From NCBI GenBank assembly GCA_947499595.1, contig CANMOY010000001.1, forward strand, positions 186,001-250,000: 64,000 nt of DNA, written 5' to 3'. The notes beneath the pieces were generated by a model. It ran no database searches. It saw only the letters and a program-made list of their open reading frames with translations, and was not told the origin of the DNA. The position numbers and the translations under genes were made by a program. Positions 44,480 through 52,048 of the stretch are shown here, piece after piece. Origin of the DNA: an uncultured Mesonia sp. (GTDB lineage Bacteria > Bacteroidota > Bacteroidia > Flavobacteriales > Flavobacteriaceae). Each line of letters begins with the position of its first letter. Positions within the stretch are counted from its first letter, which is position 1.

Positions 44480-44965
44480 ATGAAAAAAATTGTTCTTGCA
44501 GCCCTTATTTTTGTAGCCTTTTGTGGTATTTCCTATGCACAATCAATTCAAACCGGAATTTCTGGAGGTTATTTAAATGTTGAGGCCAATAATAAAGATG
44601 AAAACGGATTCTACGCAGGTTTGTATATTGAAGCACCTTTAAGTAATAGTTTTGCTTTAAAACCTAGTTTGCTTTACGGAAATGTTAGCGACAATAATTT
44701 ACTTTATTTTCCAGTAGTTTTAAAATATTACTTATTATCAAATTTAAGCGTGCAAGCGGGTCCGCAAGCTACTTACATTTTTGATATACCCAACAGTGAT
44801 TTTAAAGATAGATTGGGCTTAGATTTAAGTATAGGAGCAGGCTTGAAACTTTTAAAAGATTTTACAGTGAGTTTAGATTATGGTTTTAAAATTGCAAAAA
44901 ATAGTGAAACCTTTCAGTCAAGCGATTTTAATAGTTTAATGATAGGCTTATCTTTAGACTTATAA
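44480..44965 (+). CDS. Small outer-membrane beta-barrel protein
   Basis: 161 residues, signal peptide IVLAALIFVAFCGISYAQ. Barrel-type strands (SIQTGISGGYLNVEA, FYAGLYIEAPLSNSFALKPSLLYG, LSVQAGPQATYIF, FTVSLDYGFKIA, MIGLSLDL) make this a short eight-stranded barrel of the porin-family type, similar in plan to the 42874 protein (both have a VQAGPQ/VSAGPQ strand). aroQ starts only 10 nt after its stop, so the two are co-transcribed. Confidence 0.88.
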   Translation: MKKIVLAALIFVAFCGISYAQSIQTGISGGYLNVEANNKDENGFYAGLYIEAPLSNSFALKPSLLYGNVSDNNLLYFPVVLKYYLLSNLSVQAGPQATYIFDIPNSDFKDRLGLDLSIGAGLKLLKDFTVSLDYGFKIAKNSETFQSSDFNSLMIGLSLDL

Positions 44966-44975
44966 ATCGAACAAA

Positions 44976-45401
44976 ATGAAAATTCTTATCATAAACGGAC
45001 CCAATTTAAATTTACTGGGAACACGAGAACCCCAGATTTACGGAACTTCAAATTTCGAGAATTATTTAGGTGAATTACGTCAAGAATTTAAAAATATAAA
45101 TATTGATTATTTGCAGTCTAACCACGAAGGTGATTTAATCGATGCATTACAAATTGCGGCAGATAAGGTAGATGCTGTTATTCTTAACGCAGCTGCCTAT
45201 TCGCATACCTCTATTGCATTGGCAGACACTGTAAAGGCCATTCAAACACCAGTTGTCGAGGTACATATTTCAAATATTTTTGCCCGCGAATCTTTTCGCC
45301 ATCATTCTTACTTAAGTGCGGTTTGTAAAGCTAGCTTATCTGGCTTCGGACTTAGAGGCTATGCTATGGCGATATACTATTTAAAGCATGAAAATAACTA
45401 A
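44976..45401 (+). CDS. aroQ: Type II 3-dehydroquinate dehydratase
   Basis: Third shikimate-pathway step, dehydration of 3-dehydroquinate. The 141-residue length is typical of the dodecameric type II enzyme. Motifs are NGPNLNLLGTREPQIYG with catalytic Y22, SNHEGDLID, NAAAYSHTS and EVHISNIFARESFRHHSYLS. It overlaps the following PP-loop gene by 14 nt. Together with aroE at 20401 it is one of two shikimate genes in the window. Confidence 0.97.
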   Translation: MKILIINGPNLNLLGTREPQIYGTSNFENYLGELRQEFKNINIDYLQSNHEGDLIDALQIAADKVDAVILNAAAYSHTSIALADTVKAIQTPVVEVHISNIFARESFRHHSYLSAVCKASLSGFGLRGYAMAIYYLKHENN

Positions 45402-46125
45402 AGCTTATTTAAATTGGAGCTCCGGTAAAGATGCTTGCTTAGCTCTAAATAATCTACAACAGTCTAAATCTTTAAGTGTTGAGCTTTTACTAACAACTTA
45501 TAACGCAGATTTAAATCGGGTAACCATGCACGGTGTACCCATCTCTTTGGTAGAAGCGCAAGCTAAATCTCTTGGACTACCTTTAGATTTTCTTAGCTTA
45601 AAAGGAGATGTTTCGATGACCACCTATAATGCAGCGGTTAAAAAAAAAGTTACTTCGCTTAAAGCGGAAGGATTCACAGCGAGTGTTTTTGGAGATATCG
45701 CCTTAGATGATTTAAAAGAGTATAGAGAAAAACAATATCGACCTTTAGGAGTTGAACCGATTTTTCCGCTATGGGGAAAAGACACACAAAACCTAGCTAA
45801 TTATTTTATCAATTTAGGATTTAAAGCAATAGTTATAGCAGTAAGTGCTAAGAGGTTAGATGCTTCTTTTTGCGGTAGAATTTATGATAGGGAATTTTTA
45901 AACGATTTACCAAAAGGGGTTGATCCTTGTGGAGAAAATGGGGAGTTTCATACTTTTGTTTATGACGGACCCAATTTTAAATTTCCAGTACCCTTTAAAT
46001 TAGGAGATAAAATCATGCAAAGCTATCAGCCGAGTAAACGTAACGATAAAGACGATTGCTTTAAAAACCAAAGCTTTTGGGATAATCAATTTTGGTTTCA
46101 AGAAGTAATACCAATTGAGTCATAA
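45388..46125 (+). CDS. Dph6-like diphthine--ammonia ligase family PP-loop ATPase
   Basis: 245 residues. The N-terminal PP-loop (YLNWSSGKDACLAL, SSGKD at 11-15) adenylates a substrate. VFGDIALDDLKEYREKQ, PIFPLWGKDT and the family tail FCGRIYDREFL...GVDPCGENGEFHTFVYDGP match the Dph6/MJ0570 family. Bacteria lack diphthamide, so the eukaryotic name does not give the function, and the substrate is unknown. It overlaps aroQ by 14 nt, implying coupled translation. Confidence 0.88.
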   Translation: MKITKAYLNWSSGKDACLALNNLQQSKSLSVELLLTTYNADLNRVTMHGVPISLVEAQAKSLGLPLDFLSLKGDVSMTTYNAAVKKKVTSLKAEGFTASVFGDIALDDLKEYREKQYRPLGVEPIFPLWGKDTQNLANYFINLGFKAIVIAVSAKRLDASFCGRIYDREFLNDLPKGVDPCGENGEFHTFVYDGPNFKFPVPFKLGDKIMQSYQPSKRNDKDDCFKNQSFWDNQFWFQEVIPIES

Positions 46126-46249
46126 ATTAACAATTTACTTTATTATTTTAGAATACCGACCGTTATTATAAGATAGTTTTAAGAAGGCGCTTTGAAAAAT
46201 TAAGTTTTGTATTAACGATTTTTGATCATAATCTAAAATCAAAAATATT

Positions 46250-46795
46250 ATGCGAAACAAAATTTTATTTCTACCCCTTTTAATCTGTAGCTTATTTTTT
46301 AGCGCTTGTAGCGATGACGATGTAGTAGATAGAATTAGAACCATTAGTGATATCCCAGTAAGTGTTAATAAAACAGTTGACTATTTACCAATTAATGCAT
46401 TCAACTTCCCAATTGAAACTAGCATTAATCTGCGTGCAGAGTTAGAAAAGGAGCTAGGAACAGATGAGGCTATAAATCAAGTTGAAGAAATAGAACTAGA
46501 CGATATTGATATTGTTTTGGTCAGCGCCGATGACCAGAATAATTTTGATTTTGTTGATTCTGTGACTTTAAGCGTTCGTAAAGATGGTCTGGATGTTATG
46601 CAGGTGGCCAGTTTAGATAATGTGCCAAAGGGAGTCGAGCGAATTAGTTTAAACACCACAGATGCTTATTTAGACGATTATTTAAGTGCCGAAGATTTAA
46701 AATTAATTGTGCAATTTACCAGTACAGAAGATGCAAATAATATTACGGTTACTTTAGATATGCAATTTGATGCTAAAGTAAACCCATCTTTATAA
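46250..46795 (+). CDS. Lipoprotein of unknown function
   Basis: 181 residues. The N-terminus ILFLPLLICSLFFSAC ends in a lipobox (Cys20), followed by the acidic SDDDVVD. That acidic run after the lipid cysteine recalls the Bacteroidota surface-export signal (LES), which would place the protein on the outer face. The rest is an acidic beta-rich domain (LDDIDIVLVSADDQNNFDFVDSVTLSV, LKLIVQFTSTEDANNITVTLDMQF) without recognised family. Monocistronic, terminator behind. Confidence 0.82.
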   Translation: MRNKILFLPLLICSLFFSACSDDDVVDRIRTISDIPVSVNKTVDYLPINAFNFPIETSINLRAELEKELGTDEAINQVEEIELDDIDIVLVSADDQNNFDFVDSVTLSVRKDGLDVMQVASLDNVPKGVERISLNTTDAYLDDYLSAEDLKLIVQFTSTEDANNITVTLDMQFDAKVNPSL

Positions 46796-46812
46796 TTAAA
46801 AATAAGTAAATC

Positions 46813-46848
46813 AAAAAAGCCGAGGAGTTTAGAACTTCTCGGCTTTTT
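46813..46848. terminator. Bidirectional terminator between the lipoprotein gene and lpdA
   Basis: A6-GCCGAGGAGTT, loop TAG, AACTTCTCGGC-T5. An eleven-pair stem with one G:T wobble and A/T flanks, located between convergent genes ending at 46795 (+) and 46867 (-). Confidence 0.9.
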
Positions 46849-46866
46849 CTTTTTTATAATTGATGA

Positions 46867-48255
46867 TTATAAATGAATTACTTCATCATAAGCATCGGCT
46901 GTAGCCTCCATAACCGCTTCACTCATAGTAGGGTGAGGGTGAACCGCTTTTAAAACTTCGTGTCCGGTAGTTTCTAATTTTCTACCCAACACAGCTTCGG
47001 CAATCATATCGGTCACACCAGCACCAATCATATGGCAACCCAACCATTCGCCGTATTTAGCGTCAAAAATCACTTTTACAAAACCATCTTTCTTACCTGA
47101 AGCGCTAGCTTTTCCTGAGGCCGAGAAAGGGAATTTACCCACTTTAATTTCGTAACCTTGTTCTTTTGCTTGCTTTTCAGTTAATCCTACGCTGGCAATT
47201 TCGGGTGAAGCATAAGTACAGCCTGGAATATTGCCGTAATCTAAGGCTTCAACCTTCATACCTTTAATTTTTTCAACACATAGAATTCCTTCAGCTGAAG
47301 CTACGTGAGCTAAAGCTTGGCCTGGGGTAACATCACCAATAGCATAATAACCCGGAACATTTGTTTGGTACCATTCATTTACCTGGATTTTATCTTTGTC
47401 GACTTGAATACCAACTTCTTCCAATCCTATATTTTCAATATTCGTTTTAATTCCTACGGCACTTAAAACGATATCTGCTTCTAAAATCTCTTCTCCTTTT
47501 TTGGTTTTAACTGTCGCTTTTACACCTTCTCTAGAGGTATCTACTTTTTCAACAGAAGCATTGGTCATTACCTTTATACCTGATTTCTTGAATGATTTTT
47601 CAAATTGCTTTGAAACATCAATATCTTCAACTGGTACAAGATTTGGTAAATATTCTACAATAGTAACCTCGGTTCCCATGGCATTGTAGAAATGGGCAAA
47701 TTCAACGCCTATAGCACCAGAACCTACTACAATCATTTTTTTAGGTTGCTTTTTTAAGGTCATAGCTTGGCGGTATCCAATTACTTTTTCACCGTCTTGC
47801 GGTAGGTTTGGTAATTCTCTAGATCTTGCACCCGTAGCAACAATAATATGATCTGCTTCGTAGGTTTTAGTTTGGTCATCTTTCGCAACCTCTACTTTTT
47901 TTCCTTTCAATAACTTTCCGAAACCTTCAATGACGTCAATTTTATTCTTTTTCATTAAAAATTGAACCCCTTTACTCATTCCGTTGGCTACATCACGGCT
48001 TCTTTTTACCACGGCATCAAAATCTTTATCGGCTTCTTTAACTTTTAAACCATAATCTTCTGCATGCTTTAAATAGTTAAAAACCTCGGCACTTTTAAGC
48101 AGTGCCTTTGTAGGGATACAACCCCAGTTAAGGCAAACCCCTCCTAGACTTTCTTTTTCTATTACAGCGGTTTTAAAGCCTAATTGAGAAGCTCTAATTG
48201 CGGTAACATATCCACCCGGACCGCTTCCAAGTACAATGACATCATATTTACTCAT
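46867..48255 (-). CDS. lpdA: Dihydrolipoyl dehydrogenase (E3)
   Basis: FAD disulfide oxidoreductase reoxidising dihydrolipoamide of the 2-oxoacid dehydrogenase and glycine cleavage complexes. 462 residues. FAD loop VLGSGPGGYVTAI (8-20), redox pair C41/C46 in GGVCLNWGCIPTK, NAD loop VVGSGAIGVEF, YAIGDVT, and the active-site HPHPTMSEAV near the C-terminus. No E1/E2 genes adjoin it, so it probably serves several complexes. Ends at a bidirectional terminator. Confidence 0.97.
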   Translation of the reverse strand: MSKYDVIVLGSGPGGYVTAIRASQLGFKTAVIEKESLGGVCLNWGCIPTKALLKSAEVFNYLKHAEDYGLKVKEADKDFDAVVKRSRDVANGMSKGVQFLMKKNKIDVIEGFGKLLKGKKVEVAKDDQTKTYEADHIIVATGARSRELPNLPQDGEKVIGYRQAMTLKKQPKKMIVVGSGAIGVEFAHFYNAMGTEVTIVEYLPNLVPVEDIDVSKQFEKSFKKSGIKVMTNASVEKVDTSREGVKATVKTKKGEEILEADIVLSAVGIKTNIENIGLEEVGIQVDKDKIQVNEWYQTNVPGYYAIGDVTPGQALAHVASAEGILCVEKIKGMKVEALDYGNIPGCTYASPEIASVGLTEKQAKEQGYEIKVGKFPFSASGKASASGKKDGFVKVIFDAKYGEWLGCHMIGAGVTDMIAEAVLGRKLETTGHEVLKAVHPHPTMSEAVMEATADAYDEVIHL

Positions 48256-48368
48256 AGTATTGTTTTTTATCTGTAGTAATGTGCTGCGAATTTAAACAAT
48301 AATCCCCATAACCAAAAGAGTAGCCTTTATTATCTACTCCATGTTATAGGGATTTTTTTACACGTTAA

Positions 48369-48896
48369 CTAAAACTCTTTTAAACTTAGCTTTTCCGATT
48401 CGAGTGCTTGAGTTAATTGATTATAAGTCGATAGATCTTTTTTAGGGTCTTTTGCAAAGTCTGATGGTAACACAACAAAACGAAAAACTTGATTATCTGT
48501 AAAACCAAAATCAAGGTTGCTTAAATCAAAATTACCATCTATTAGCAATTCTACATCTAAATCGGTGTGGTTGTAAACATATTGAATAGTCCCCTCTGGT
48601 AAAAAAAAGTTTTGTGGGATAAGACTCCACGTTTCAACACTATTTCCGTTAACATTCTGTACTTCTAGGCGATAAACCAGTATAGCATCAGAGGGTTCTA
48701 TTGCAATCTCTGGTGGTATATCAAGTATACGCGTAAAAAGATTGGCATTAAAATCATAATTAAAGTCTACGTTTTCATACTCAAAGGTTTGTCCTAGAAT
48801 ATTGGTTCCGTCTATGCCTGGTGGACCCATAGGTCCTCGATCGCCTTCGCAACTCCATAAAATAGGAAAGGCTAATAATAATAGTAATTTTTTCAT
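48369..48896 (-). CDS. Lipoprotein with a short collagen-like segment
   Basis: 175 residues. Signal and lipobox LLLLLAFPILWSC (Cys16), then directly GDRGPMGPPGIDG, four Gly-X-Y triplets, followed by a beta-rich domain (FEYENVDFNYDFNANLF, AILVYRLEVQNVNGNSVETWSLIPQNFFL). Short collagen-like stretches next to the anchor recur in Bacteroidota lipoproteins. I do not recognise the main domain. It starts from an ATG that overlaps the msrB stop by 4 nt, so the two are coupled. Confidence 0.82.
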   Translation of the reverse strand: MKKLLLLLAFPILWSCEGDRGPMGPPGIDGTNILGQTFEYENVDFNYDFNANLFTRILDIPPEIAIEPSDAILVYRLEVQNVNGNSVETWSLIPQNFFLPEGTIQYVYNHTDLDVELLIDGNFDLSNLDFGFTDNQVFRFVVLPSDFAKDPKKDLSTYNQLTQALESEKLSLKEF

Positions 48897-49402
48897 TCTT
48901 CGTCTTCTTTAAAATTTAAACTTATTGAGTTTACGCAATATCTTTTTCCCGTTTGGGTAGGGCCATCATCAAAAACGTGACCTAAATGACCACCGCAAGA
49001 AGCACACAATATCTCAGTTCTTATCATTCCTAAAGAGGTATCTTTTTTATATTCTATGCCTCCCTCAATGGCTTTGTCAAAACTAGGCCAACCACAATGA
49101 GCGTCAAATTTAGTGTCACTTTCAAACAATAAAGCGTCACAAGCTTTGCAATGGTATTCGCCCGATTTAAAATGCAAATTATACTCTCCTGTATGTGGTC
49201 TTTCGGTTCCTTTTTGCCGCAAAATTCGATATTCTTCTGGCGTCAAAATAGACTGCCATTCCTGTTCAGTTTTTTGTACTGAATAATTTACCTCTTTATT
49301 CATGTTTTTTTTATCAATTTTATTTTTTTCATTCTGTTTTTGGGCTTGAGAAGTACAACTTACAAATAATATTGTAACCCCGATAAAAATTAAATTTTTC
49401 AT
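48893..49402 (-). CDS. msrB: Peptide-methionine (R)-S-oxide reductase, lipoprotein form
   Basis: Repairs R-methionine sulfoxide in proteins. 169 residues. An N-terminal lipobox (FIGVTILFVSC, Cys16) puts it in the periplasm or on a membrane. The MsrB domain has zinc cysteines C85, C88, C133 and C136, the catalytic C156 in RYCVNSISL, and GGHLGHVFDDGP. The resolving position is C103 in AHCGWPSF. Coupled by a 4-nt overlap to the collagen-like lipoprotein gene. Confidence 0.95.
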   Translation of the reverse strand: MKNLIFIGVTILFVSCTSQAQKQNEKNKIDKKNMNKEVNYSVQKTEQEWQSILTPEEYRILRQKGTERPHTGEYNLHFKSGEYHCKACDALLFESDTKFDAHCGWPSFDKAIEGGIEYKKDTSLGMIRTEILCASCGGHLGHVFDDGPTQTGKRYCVNSISLNFKEDEE

Positions 49403-49536
49403 GTTTTTTCTCTTAGAGGAAACAAGTTTCGTGCCGTTTTTTGCATACTTTTACGGAGTATTTTTTGTTAAAACCTTAATAAAGGAAAAACGAATATTGT
49501 CATATTTTTCTATATTGAGACAAAATTTAAATTATC

Positions 49537-50361
49537 ATGAAAAACAAATTTGTAATTTTTTTAAGTTTTATTTTTCTGATTTTGAGTGGTTGTAGCCAAA
49601 ATCCGTTTACGGGAAAAAAAACATTGGCGTTAGTGCCTAATGCACAAATTTTACCGATGGCTTTTCAACAATATGACCAGTTTTTACAGGAAAATCAGGT
49701 TGTTAACAATACCTCAGAATCTAGGATGGTTAAAACGGTTGGACAAAAAATTGCTACCGCTGCGCAACGTTGGCTGAATGCCAATGGTTATCAAGGATAT
49801 CTAGAAGGTTACCAATGGGAGTATAATTTGGTTAAAGATGATCAAGTAAATGCTTGGTGTATGCCAGGAGGTAAAATAGTGGTTTACACAGGAATTTTAC
49901 CCATAACTAAAAGTGAGGCAGGTTTGGCTGTAGTAATGGGCCACGAAGTAGCACACGCTTTAGCCAATCATGGTCAACAACGTATGAGTGCCAGTCAATT
50001 ACAACAATTAGGTGCTGTAGCTACCGCGGTTGGATCTCAAGCAGCAGGTGTAAGCGAAGAAAATGCTGCTTTATTGAATCAAGCTTATGGTATAGGCACA
50101 CAAGTAGGTTTAATGTTACCTTATAGTAGGAGCCACGAAACAGAAGCTGATAAGATAGGACTTACATTGATGGCTGTAGCAGGTTATGATCCCCACGAAG
50201 CAGCCGATTTGTGGCGACGCATGAAGGCTCAAGGCGGACAAGCTCCTCCAGAGATTTTATCGACTCACCCTTCTAACGATACGAGGATTAATAATCTTGA
50301 GGTATGGGCCGATGAAGCTGTGGCTGAAGCAAAAAAATTTGGAGTCACCACATTTAAATAA
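49537..50361 (+). CDS. M48 family periplasmic metalloprotease, lipoprotein
   Basis: 274 residues. The signal peptide ends in a lipobox (FLILSGC, Cys19), followed by the family-typical SQNPFTGKKTLALVP. Zinc motif HEVAH at 136-140, with the third ligand in SHETEADKIGL. LSTHPSNDTRINNL closes the domain. This is the single-domain LoiP/YcaL-like type without TPR tail, thought to degrade misfolded outer-membrane proteins. Own terminator behind. Confidence 0.93.
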   Translation: MKNKFVIFLSFIFLILSGCSQNPFTGKKTLALVPNAQILPMAFQQYDQFLQENQVVNNTSESRMVKTVGQKIATAAQRWLNANGYQGYLEGYQWEYNLVKDDQVNAWCMPGGKIVVYTGILPITKSEAGLAVVMGHEVAHALANHGQQRMSASQLQQLGAVATAVGSQAAGVSEENAALLNQAYGIGTQVGLMLPYSRSHETEADKIGLTLMAVAGYDPHEAADLWRRMKAQGGQAPPEILSTHPSNDTRINNLEVWADEAVAEAKKFGVTTFK

Positions 50362-50366
50362 TAGAC

Positions 50367-50400
50367 AAAAAAACCTTCTGAAGCTTCAGAAGGTTTTTTT
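50367..50400. terminator. Bidirectional terminator between the M48 lipoprotein gene and DUF2007
   Basis: A perfect palindrome AACCTTCTGAAGCTTCAGAAGGTT with A7 before and T7 after, so it works on both strands for the convergent genes ending at 50361 (+) and 50400 (-). The T tract overlaps the DUF2007 stop codon. Confidence 0.9.
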
Positions 50401-50624
50401 TATTCAGGAAAAGTAGCTTGAACAATCTTTTTTGCCTCAGACTCGTGGGCCTTTGGGACAAATAGCTGTACCTGATTAATATCGCCGCCATAGAAACCAG
50501 CTCTTAATCCAGATTCATAATTATTTTTTTTAATACTATTGATGCCAGCTTTTTCTAGAATATTCTGTAAATATTGAATGTTGACATCGCTTCCAGTATA
50601 TACCAAAGTTATGATTGTGTCCAT
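50400..50624 (-). CDS. DUF2007 family putative signal-transducing protein
   Basis: 74 residues. TLVYTGSDVNIQYLQNILEKAGI and VQLFVPKAHESEAKKIVQ match the small ferredoxin-like alpha/beta fold of DUF2007, related to PII-like proteins by fold. The role is unknown. It follows lysA by 25 nt, so it is probably co-transcribed with it. Confidence 0.85.
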   Translation of the reverse strand: MDTIITLVYTGSDVNIQYLQNILEKAGINSIKKNNYESGLRAGFYGGDINQVQLFVPKAHESEAKKIVQATFPE

Positions 50625-50649
50625 TTTTTATTTGTAAAATACAATAATT

Positions 50650-51864
50650 TTATGATTCTGGCAATGCATGTACGAGTTGTTTATCGATTAAATCCTCAAA
50701 CTTTTCTCTTTCACGTATAAGGTAAAGCTCTTTTTTATAAAGCATCACTTCGGCTGGCCTTAATCTAGAATTATAATTACTTGCCATTGAAAAGCAATAA
50801 GCTCCAGCATTCTTAAAGGCTAGATAATCACCTTCGTTGATTTCGCTTATTTGTTGGTTATTAGCAAAAGTGTCCGTCTCGCAGATATATCCCACAACCG
50901 AATAAAAGCGTTTGTGGTTTTTGGGTTGAGAGATATTTATAATTTCGTGTTTTGCTCCATAAAGCATCGGTCTAATTAGGTGATTAAAACCAGAATCAAC
51001 TTGAGCAAAAACAGTTGAAGTGGTTTGTTTAATTGCATTGGTTTTTACAACAAAATATCCTGCCTCGCTTACCAAAAATTTCCCAGGTTCAAAAGTAAGG
51101 GCAAGTTTTTTGCCATAAGACTCACAAAAATCTATAAATCGTTTGCTTAGCTTTTCTCCTAAGTTTTCAATATCTGTTTCGATATCATTTGGTCCGTAAG
51201 CCACCTTGAAGCCACTACCAAAATCAAGAAACGATAAATTTTTAAAATGTTTGGCGGTATCAAATAAGATTTCGGCTGCTTGAAGAAACACTCCAATATC
51301 TAAAATATCACTACCCGTGTGCATATGGAGTCCGTTAATATTCATTTTTGTATTGTCAACTATGCGTAAAATATGCGGTAATTGGTGGATAGAAATTCCA
51401 AATTTAGAGTCTATATGGCCAACGGAGATATTGGTGTTTCCGCCAGCCATAATATGGGGATTTATGCGTAAACAAACCGGTACTTCAGGATAAATGTTTC
51501 CAAATTTTTCTAGTACATTTAAATTGTCAATATTGATTTGTACGCCTAGCTTTACGGCTTCTTCTAACTCTGTAAAACAAACTCCATTTGGGGTAAAAAT
51601 AATTTTCTTAGGATCAAATCCTGCGTGTAAACCTAATTTAATTTCTTCAATGGATACGGTGTCCAATCCGCTCCCGCAATCTTTTAAGAGGTTGAGAATA
51701 TTTAAATTGGATAGTGCTTTTACCGCATACCTAATTGCTAAATTATCAATAGAATTGAAGGCATTTTTTAGGCGGTAAAATTGTTGCTGAATTTTTTGCG
51801 CATCATAAACATAAAGGGGAGTGCCAAATCGTTCGGCTGCCTTGATTAAATGGGAATTTTTCAT
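50650..51864 (-). CDS. lysA: Diaminopimelate decarboxylase
   Basis: PLP enzyme converting meso-diaminopimelate to L-lysine, the last step of lysine synthesis. The 404-residue length fits. PLP lysine K49 in YAVKALSN, HTGSDI, DFGSGFKVAYG, EPGKFLVSEAGY and the dimer-interface cysteine in CETDTF are present, all typical of the fold type III enzyme. A 184-nt upstream spacer carries an 8-bp inverted repeat of unknown role. Confidence 0.95.
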   Translation of the reverse strand: MKNSHLIKAAERFGTPLYVYDAQKIQQQFYRLKNAFNSIDNLAIRYAVKALSNLNILNLLKDCGSGLDTVSIEEIKLGLHAGFDPKKIIFTPNGVCFTELEEAVKLGVQINIDNLNVLEKFGNIYPEVPVCLRINPHIMAGGNTNISVGHIDSKFGISIHQLPHILRIVDNTKMNINGLHMHTGSDILDIGVFLQAAEILFDTAKHFKNLSFLDFGSGFKVAYGPNDIETDIENLGEKLSKRFIDFCESYGKKLALTFEPGKFLVSEAGYFVVKTNAIKQTTSTVFAQVDSGFNHLIRPMLYGAKHEIINISQPKNHKRFYSVVGYICETDTFANNQQISEINEGDYLAFKNAGAYCFSMASNYNSRLRPAEVMLYKKELYLIREREKFEDLIDKQLVHALPES

Positions 51865-51953
51865 TTTAATTGGGGTATAAACTAGATTTTATTTCAATCT
51901 CAGCTTAAACCGCAAAAAAGTGGTCTTTTTTAAAATTTGATCATATTAAAGGG

Positions 51954-51980
51954 TATAAGAAAATGGTGTTTGTTCTTATA
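51954..51980. repeat. Inverted repeat upstream of lysA
   Basis: TATAAGAA and TTCTTATA separated by 11 bases, in the 184-nt gap between pheT (ends 52049) and lysA (starts 51864). It could be an operator, a weak hairpin, or chance in AT-rich sequence. It is not followed by a T tract on either strand, so it is not a normal terminator. Confidence 0.3.
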
Positions 51981-52048
51981 AAAATTAAGATTTTGCATTT
52001 TTAAAAAGCACTAATATTGGGGTATTAAGCTAATTAATTCGGTTCATT

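Noticed and set aside
42757-46795. Possible mobile or genomic island around xerD
   Set aside because: XerD is the housekeeping type, no attachment repeats, transposase or phage genes are visible, and base composition by eye matches the rest of the window.
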